A DNA stretch of 64,000 bases from Microbacterium sp. zg-B96 (GTDB lineage Bacteria > Actinomycetota > Actinomycetes > Actinomycetales > Microbacteriaceae), in assembly GCF_030246865.1 (NCBI RefSeq), contig NZ_CP126738.1, forward strand, positions 2,790,001-2,854,000, read 5' to 3'. Of the stretch, positions 59,158 to 64,000 are shown piece after piece; position 1 is the stretch's first letter, and every line of letters starts with the position of its first letter. The notes beneath the pieces were generated by a model. It was not told the DNA's origin, made no database searches, and was given only the letters and a program-made list of their open reading frames with translations. A program made the translations under genes and the position numbers.

Positions 59158-61404
59158 ATGCCGCGCGGGAAGCAAACGCGCCCCCGGCACGTTGCGTCGG
59201 GTGTGGACTACGGACATGACCTGCTCTTCGGCACCTTTCTGACCCCGGCGGCGGCCAACCCGCAGCAGGTCGTGCAGCTGGCTCAGCTGAGCGAGCAGCT
59301 GGGTTACGACCTGGCGACCTTCCAGGACCACCCCTACCAGCCGCGGTTCCTCGACACCTGGACGCTGATGTCGTACGTCGCCGCGTCCACCACGACGATC
59401 CAGATCGCCCCCAACGTCACGAGCCTGCCGATGCGACCGGCGCCGGTGCTCGCGCGCGCCGCGGCATCCCTCGACCTGCTCTCGGGCGGGCGCCTGAACC
59501 TCGGCCTCGGTGCGGGGGCGTTCTGGGACGCGATCGAGGCGATGGGGGTCCCCCGGCTCACCGCCGGTGAATCGGTCGAAGCGCTGGAGGAGGCGATCGA
59601 CCTCATCCGGGAGCTGTGGGCCGCCGGCGAGCGCGGAGCAGTGCACGGCGGCGAGCACTATCCGGTGCACGGCGCGAAGCGGGGGCCCGCCCCCGCGCAC
59701 GACGTGCCCATCTGGCTCGGCGCCTACAAGCCGCGGATGCTGCGCCTGACGGGACGTAAGGCCGACGGCTGGCTCCCTTCGCTGGGGTATATGAAGCCGG
59801 GCGACATCGCCGCCGGCAACGCCCGCATCGACGACGCGGCATCCGGCGTCGGCCGCCACCCGGGCGAAGTGCGCCGGCTGCTCAACATCTCCGGCGGCGA
59901 GAGCGCCGACCAGCTCGTCGAGCTCGCCCTGCAGGACGGCATGTCGGCGTTCATCGTGAGCAGCGACGACCCCGCCCTGCTGCAGCGTTTCGCCGCCGAG
60001 ACGATCCCCGCCGTGCGCGAGGCCGTCGCCGCCGAACGCGCGCGCGTCGGCGTGGCCGCGCCCGGGCGCAGCGCCGCGGCCATCTCCCGCCGGCGCGAGG
60101 GCATCGCCTACGACGACGTGCCCGAGTCGCTCCGCGAGAACGCCGTCGAGCCCGGCGACTTCGGCTACCGTACGGTGCGCTCCACGTACCTGCGCGGCGG
60201 GTCCCCGGGCATCGTGCTGCGACCGCGGAATGTCGCGGAAGTGGCGGATGCCGTCGCGTTCGCCCGCCGGCATCGGCACCTCCCCTTCGGCATCCGCAGC
60301 GGCGGGCACGGCGTCAGCGGCCGCAGCACCAACGACGGCGGCATCGTCGTGGACCTCGGGGCGCTGTCGCAGATCGAGGTGCTCGACCCCGAGACCCGCC
60401 GGGTGCGGATCGGCCCGGGTGTGCGGTGGATGCAGGTCGCCCGCGCGCTCGAACCGCACGGGTGGGCCATCTCCAGCGGCGACTACGGCGGCGTCGGCGT
60501 CGGCGGACTCGCCACGGCCGGCGGCATCGGCTTCCTCGCCCGCGAGCACGGGCTGACGATCGACCGGATGGTCGCCGCAGACGTGCTGCTGGCCGACGGC
60601 ACGGTGGTCCGCACCAGCGCTACCGAGAACCCCGACCTGTTCTGGGCGGTGCGCGGCGCGGGGGCCAACGTCGGCATCGTGGTGGCGTTCGAATTCGAGG
60701 CGTCGCCCGTCGGCGACCTCGGCTGGGTGCAGCTCGCCTTCGATGCGAGCGACCTGGCGGGCTTCGTCCGCGGCTTCGGCGCCACGATGCAGGCGGCGCC
60801 TCGCGACGTGACGCTGTTCGCGATCCTCACACCGGGACGTGACGGCCAACCGCCGATCGCGCAGGTGTACGGCGTGGTCGACAACCCCGACCCCGACACG
60901 ATCATCCAGCGGCTGCAGCCGTTCGCGCAGCTGGGGCCCCTGGTGGGGCAGTCGGTGCAGCTGTCGACGTACGCCACGGTGATGGCCAACGCCGCAGATG
61001 CCGTGCACGACGGGCAGGGCGAACCCCGCTTCCGCTCCGGATTGCTGCGCGACCTCGACGCCGCCGCCGACGCGATCGCTGCGCTGGTGGCCTCCGGTGC
61101 GAGCCCGTGGTTCCAGATCCGCTCGGTGGGCGGGGCGGTGGCCGACGTGCCGGCGGATGCCACGGCGTACGCGCACCGCGATGCCGCGTTCTCGGTCACC
61201 GCGATCGGACGCGGCACGACGTTCGATCACCTGTGGGATGCCGTGGCCGCCCACTTCGACGGGCTGTACCTCAGCTTCGAGTCGCGCACCGACCCGGCCC
61301 TCATCGAGCAGGCGTTCCCGCCCACCACCCTCGCGCGGTTGCGCGAGGTGAAGCGCCGCTATGACCCCGAGGTGCTGTTCCGCGACAACTTCAGCGTCGC
61401 CTGA
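59158..61404 (+). CDS. fusion flavoenzyme: luciferase-like (LLM) domain plus BBE-type FAD oxidase
   Basis: 748 residues. Residues ~16-300 are an LLM-class flavin/F420 monooxygenase-like TIM barrel (LLFGTFLTPAAANPQQVVQLAQLSEQLGYD, later PVLARAAASLDLLSGGRLNLGLGAG and PIWLGAYKPRMLRLTGRKADGWLPS). Residues ~335-735 are an FAD-linked oxidase: RSGGHGVSGRS with His384 as covalent FAD site, VGVGGLATAGGIGFLAREHGLT, and the C-terminal berberine-bridge motif VKRRYDPEVLFRDNFS. The Cys that gives the second FAD bond in BBE enzymes is absent (DYGGVGVGG). Start is uncertain: ATG 59158, GTG 59140 or GTG 59203 are all in frame. Substrate unknown. Confidence 0.88.
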   Translation: MPRGKQTRPRHVASGVDYGHDLLFGTFLTPAAANPQQVVQLAQLSEQLGYDLATFQDHPYQPRFLDTWTLMSYVAASTTTIQIAPNVTSLPMRPAPVLARAAASLDLLSGGRLNLGLGAGAFWDAIEAMGVPRLTAGESVEALEEAIDLIRELWAAGERGAVHGGEHYPVHGAKRGPAPAHDVPIWLGAYKPRMLRLTGRKADGWLPSLGYMKPGDIAAGNARIDDAASGVGRHPGEVRRLLNISGGESADQLVELALQDGMSAFIVSSDDPALLQRFAAETIPAVREAVAAERARVGVAAPGRSAAAISRRREGIAYDDVPESLRENAVEPGDFGYRTVRSTYLRGGSPGIVLRPRNVAEVADAVAFARRHRHLPFGIRSGGHGVSGRSTNDGGIVVDLGALSQIEVLDPETRRVRIGPGVRWMQVARALEPHGWAISSGDYGGVGVGGLATAGGIGFLAREHGLTIDRMVAADVLLADGTVVRTSATENPDLFWAVRGAGANVGIVVAFEFEASPVGDLGWVQLAFDASDLAGFVRGFGATMQAAPRDVTLFAILTPGRDGQPPIAQVYGVVDNPDPDTIIQRLQPFAQLGPLVGQSVQLSTYATVMANAADAVHDGQGEPRFRSGLLRDLDAAADAIAALVASGASPWFQIRSVGGAVADVPADATAYAHRDAAFSVTAIGRGTTFDHLWDAVAAHFDGLYLSFESRTDPALIEQAFPPTTLARLREVKRRYDPEVLFRDNFSVA

Positions 61405-61425
61405 CCCCGCGCCGCGCGGGTCAGG
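61400..61425. terminator. bidirectional terminator-like palindrome
   Basis: CCTGACCCCGCG and CGCGGGTCAGG around a CCG loop form a hairpin with one bulged base. The left arm carries the TGA of the plus-strand fusion gene and the right arm the TGA of the minus-strand AhpD-like gene. Confidence 0.5.
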
Positions 61426-62014
61426 CCGGCGCGACCGGGTCGCCGAGCGACAGCATGAGCCGGTTGGCCCAGTTGAAGAACGCCGCCCCGTGGACGACGT
61501 CGGCGATCGCGAGGTCGTCCAGCCCCGCCGCGCGCAGCCGCCGCACGTGATCGGGTGAGAACTGCGACGGGGTGCGGGTGAGCGCGACGGCCGCCGCGAC
61601 GATGGCGTTCCACCGCTCGTCCAGGTCCGCAGTGACGCCGGTGTCCAGCAGCCGCTGCACGTCGTCATGACGCTTGGAGTGGTGCGCGGCGAACCGGGAG
61701 TGCACCGACGCGCAGAACACGCACCCGTTCAGCCGCGACGCGGCGGTCGCGGCGAGCTCGCGCTCGGCCCGCGGCAGGCCGCCGTCGGTGTTGTAGAAGA
61801 TGTCCTTGTCCACGCGGGTGCGCGCGCCCAGGATCTCCGGGTCGCGCACCAGCAGCCGGAAGTAGTCGCTCGACGCCCGGCCGCGGTCCACGAGCCCGTC
61901 GTAGTCCCGCTCGTCGAGGTCGTCGACCGCCTTCGGCTCCAGGTGCGGCGTCCAGCCGACCTGGTCCTGCGTGAAACGCTCCGGCACGGTCGTGGTCGGT
62001 GTCGTGGTGCTCAT
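61421..62014 (-). CDS. alkylhydroperoxidase domain protein, Avi_7169-like
   Basis: 197 residues with an AhpD-like fold. The redox/proton-relay motif CxxC is in SRLNGCVFCASVHSRFAAHH near residues 100-120 (C-V-F-C followed by S-V-H). The N-terminus contains VGWTPHLEPKAVDDLDERDY. Proteins of this type occur next to CMD-domain and KPN_01858-type luciferase-like proteins, exactly as here; they are thought to protect or serve the flavin enzyme. ATG at 62014 overlaps the CMD gene stop by four bases. Confidence 0.85.
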   Translation of the reverse strand: MSTTTPTTTVPERFTQDQVGWTPHLEPKAVDDLDERDYDGLVDRGRASSDYFRLLVRDPEILGARTRVDKDIFYNTDGGLPRAERELAATAASRLNGCVFCASVHSRFAAHHSKRHDDVQRLLDTGVTADLDERWNAIVAAAVALTRTPSQFSPDHVRRLRAAGLDDLAIADVVHGAAFFNWANRLMLSLGDPVAPA

Positions 62015-62616
62015 GCTGCGGCCTCCTCGGCGATGGTCTGCAGGCCAGCGACGACCCGCTGCTGGAGCGACAGGAACGCCACCAGCTGAGACAGCGTCAC
62101 GATGCCGTCCACGGACCACCCCGCCTCGGTCAGGGCAGCGAGTGCGGCGGCATCCGCCTCGCGGGGGCGCAGCACCAGCAGGTGCGCGTGTTCGAGCGCA
62201 GTGGCAAGGCGCTCGCCGAGCTCGGCGCGGACGGCGTCGTCCGCCCGATAGCGCAGCCCCTCGGTGTTCTCGTGCTGTAGGCCCGGCTCGGCGTAGCGGC
62301 CGAAGGGTCCGGATGCTGCGGCGGCGGATGCCTCGGCGGCCACGATCCCGGCACGGTCGGGGTCGATCGCCGCGGCCCGGTCGCGGTAGAACGCGGCGGT
62401 GTCGTCGTCGCCGGTGACACGCGTGACGAACGCCGCCACCAGGGCCCGCTCGGCGAGGGTCACCTCGTCGGCGCTGCGCGGCGCGAACAGGGCGTCGAAG
62501 CTCGTCTGGGTCTCGGTGCGCGTGACCGGCCGGCGCCGGCGCAGCGCGTCGAGGGTGGACCCGGGTTCGATGCCGACGATCGCGTCGACGACGTCCGGTG
62601 GGGGGGCGGTGCTCAT
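62011..62616 (-). CDS. CMD domain protein, Avi_7170-like
   Basis: 201 residues. A carboxymuconolactone-decarboxylase/AhpD-like helical protein without the CxxC pair (its core is TLAERALVAAFVTRVTGDDDTAAFYRDRA). Starts VVDAIVGIEPGSTLDALRRRRPVTRTETQTSFDALFAP and ends LSQLVAFLSLQQRVVAGLQTIAEE, as in the Avi_7170 family. Coupled on both sides by ATGA overlaps. The ATG at 62616 is chosen for GGAG six bases upstream; another ATG lies 12 bases further up. Exact function unknown. Confidence 0.8.
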   Translation of the reverse strand: MSTAPPPDVVDAIVGIEPGSTLDALRRRRPVTRTETQTSFDALFAPRSADEVTLAERALVAAFVTRVTGDDDTAAFYRDRAAAIDPDRAGIVAAEASAAAASGPFGRYAEPGLQHENTEGLRYRADDAVRAELGERLATALEHAHLLVLRPREADAAALAALTEAGWSVDGIVTLSQLVAFLSLQQRVVAGLQTIAEEAAA

Positions 62617-63641
62617 GCGTGGCTCCATTCGAGGGCGGGGGTGGATGCCGCGGCCTGCCAGCCCAGGGCCGGCGCGACGACGGTGGCGAACAGTTCGATC
62701 GAGCGCAGCACCAGTTCGTGCGGCGCGTCGACGGAGTGCACCTGGAAGGCGATCTCGTCGGCGCGGGCGAGCACGGGATCGGCGGCGAGCGAGGCGGCAA
62801 CCTCGTCGGGTGTGCCGATGTGGGTGTCGGTGGCGCGGATGAGCTCGTCCAGGTCGCCATCGGGGATCACCTGGCCCGTGCGGCGCAGCCCCTCGGCGGC
62901 CCGGCGCAGGCCCGCCTCGGCGTACCGGCGGGCCTCGTCGCGGTCGTCGGCGACGAACACGGTGCGCGAGGCGGTGACGCGCGGCGTCGCGCCGGCGGGA
63001 AGCGCCTGAAGGTACGCGTCGATGATCGGGTCCTGGATCTCGGCGAGGGTCGCGTCGGGCGCATCGGCCGGGCGCGGCTGGGTGCGCGAGAGCAGCAGCC
63101 CGTCGCCGCTCACGCCCGCCCGGGTGCCGCCGCCGGCCGAGAACGTGGCCTGCCAGACGCGCTGGGCCAGCGACCCGGCGGCCGGATACAGGGTCGCGCC
63201 GCCACCGATGTCGCCACCGGACAGCGCCGCCTGCAGCACCGCCAGCTTGCGCTCGTACTGCAGCGTCTTCTCGTGCGGCTCGATGCCGAACGGCACGAAG
63301 GTCGCGGGAGATCCGCCGCTGCCCAGCCCCAGGTCGATGCGCCCACCGGAGAGCAGGTCGACCACGACGGCATCCTCGGCGACGCGCACCGGGTCCTCGA
63401 GGGTGAGGGTCACCACGCCGGTGCCGAGCCGGATGGACTCGGTGTGCGCGGCGACATGCGCGAGGAACACGAAGGGTGACGGCAGCCCGCCCTCGGCGGC
63501 GCGGAAGTGGTGCTGCGCGACCCAGGCGCGGCCGATCCCGAACCGCTCGGCGTGCTGGATCTGCTGCGTGGCGAGACGGAACCGCTCCGCCGGCGCGGCG
63601 TCGTCCAGCAGGCGGGTGAACAGTGCCAGGCGCTTGGTCAT
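62613..63641 (-). CDS. FMN-dependent luciferase-like monooxygenase, KPN_01858-like
   Basis: 342 residues, LLM TIM barrel: [99 protein letters not shown], with the AQHHF motif near residue 43. The neighbouring CMD and AhpD-like genes identify it as the KPN_01858-type group, which is found with ABC transporters of the peptide/opine type. It probably oxidises an imported sulfur- or nitrogen-containing compound using FMNH2. Coupled to the ABC ATPase gene by ATGA. Confidence 0.87.
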   Translation of the reverse strand: MTKRLALFTRLLDDAAPAERFRLATQQIQHAERFGIGRAWVAQHHFRAAEGGLPSPFVFLAHVAAHTESIRLGTGVVTLTLEDPVRVAEDAVVVDLLSGGRIDLGLGSGGSPATFVPFGIEPHEKTLQYERKLAVLQAALSGGDIGGGATLYPAAGSLAQRVWQATFSAGGGTRAGVSGDGLLLSRTQPRPADAPDATLAEIQDPIIDAYLQALPAGATPRVTASRTVFVADDRDEARRYAEAGLRRAAEGLRRTGQVIPDGDLDELIRATDTHIGTPDEVAASLAADPVLARADEIAFQVHSVDAPHELVLRSIELFATVVAPALGWQAAASTPALEWSHA

Positions 63642-64000
63642 GCCGGTACTCCTTCGGTGGGCACGGCTGCCGTTTGCGGCGCGGATCGCCGCGCGCCGCC
63701 GGGGATGGCGGCGAGCAGTCGTGCGGTGTCGTCGTGTTGCGGGTCGGTGAAGATCCGCTCGGTGGTGCCCGATTCCACGACCCGTCCCTGCCGCAGCACC
63801 GAGACGGTGTCGCTGATGCGGCGGACGACGGCCAGGTCGTGCGAGATGAACAGGTAGGTCACGCCCAGGTCCCGCTGCAGGTCTTCCAGCAGCCGCAGGA
63901 TCTGCGCCTGCACCGTGACATCCAGCGCCGACACGGCCTCGTCGAGCACGACGACGCGGGGGTTCAGCACGAGTGCGCGGGCGATCGCCACGCGCTGCCG
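63638..64000 (-). CDS. ABC transporter ATP-binding protein, dipeptide/oligopeptide type (partial)
   Basis: C-terminal 120 residues of an ATPase that continues beyond the right edge. [64 protein letters not shown] is the signature end, Walker B, D-loop and H-loop region of DppD/DppF-type ATPases. It ends with a family-typical [21 protein letters not shown]. Its stop overlaps the luciferase-like gene by four bases, so transporter and monooxygenase are made together. Confidence 0.93.
   Translation of the reverse strand, partial: RQRVAIARALVLNPRVVVLDEAVSALDVTVQAQILRLLEDLQRDLGVTYLFISHDLAVVRRISDTVSVLRQGRVVESGTTERIFTDPQHDDTARLLAAIPGGARRSAPQTAAVPTEGVPA

Noticed and set aside
58162..61668. A 1168-codon open frame on the minus strand
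   Set aside because: Only its last 282 codons (58162-59010) are the rhodanese. The rest is the antisense shadow of the LLM-BBE fusion gene and lacks any family signature.
1..64000. CRISPR arrays, prophage or integrase, rRNA operon
   Set aside because: No regularly spaced direct repeats, no integrase or phage structural genes, and no rRNA sequence were seen.

Overview
The window is high-GC, densely packed DNA. It has many 4-bp ATGA/GTGA gene overlaps and many genes whose -10 box lies only 6-8 bases before the start codon (leaderless transcription). It also has HAIR and CIRCE heat-shock operators and an extreme excess of the 7-mer GGATGCC/GGCATCC. Together with gene content (DUF222/HNH protein, MsiK-type sugar ABC systems without an ATPase, GlsB, Avi_7169/Avi_7170 proteins) this points to an actinobacterium of the Microbacteriaceae, most likely Microbacterium or a close relative. 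That is inference; there is no rRNA in the window.

Region 1 (1-11 kb) is housekeeping and hypothetical: an FtsX-type permease, an LMF1-like membrane protein, a DUF72 protein bracketed by two ~100-bp nested palindromic repeats, a 5'-truncated marR relic, a tandem pair of paralogous membrane proteins, a serine hydrolase behind a ~150-nt strongly structured leader, and an acyl-CoA dehydrogenase. Region 2 (11-20 kb) has a GlsB stress protein, an AHL-lactonase-like metallo-hydrolase, a divergent EamA/MocR pair with a candidate operator, a candidate ~100-nt small RNA, a DUF222-HNH protein, a DUF2207 protein, a MarR regulator and an ABC-2 exporter.

Region 3 (20-31.6 kb) has a DUF2804-GH2-MFS operon, serine deaminase, Hsp20 under apparent double control (HspR and HrcA sites), two SDR enzymes, tRNA-Arg(ACG), a beta-helix carbohydrate-binding lipoprotein and a small charged stress-type protein. 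Region 4 (31.7-51 kb) is a sugar-utilisation island. A long minus-strand chain runs GH42 beta-galactosidase, sugar ABC binding protein and two permeases, LacI, araB, araA and galM. A divergent LacI gene, a YafY-type regulator and an alpha/beta hydrolase follow, then a complete YtfQ-YtfR-YtfT-YjfF-like transporter with its own LacI. Three different palindromic LacI-type operators lie in front of the three transcription units. The picture is uptake and breakdown of galactose/arabinose-containing plant polysaccharide fragments. No araD is present in the window.

Region 5 (51-64 kb) has a PadR-regulated ABC exporter with a clear PadR operator, a DUF1992 protein, a second type of palindromic repeat, an RNase H, a decayed FMN reductase, ketopantoate reductase, a rhodanese, an unusual LLM-flavoenzyme/BBE-oxidase fusion of about 750 residues, and the start of an Avi_7169/Avi_7170/KPN_01858 flavin monooxygenase cluster coupled to a peptide-type ABC transporter that runs off the right edge.

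The most promising leads for something undescribed are the structured leader RNA at 7958-8107, the candidate small RNA at 14688-14795, the two families of nested palindromic repeats, the LLM-BBE fusion enzyme, and the GGATGCC motif.
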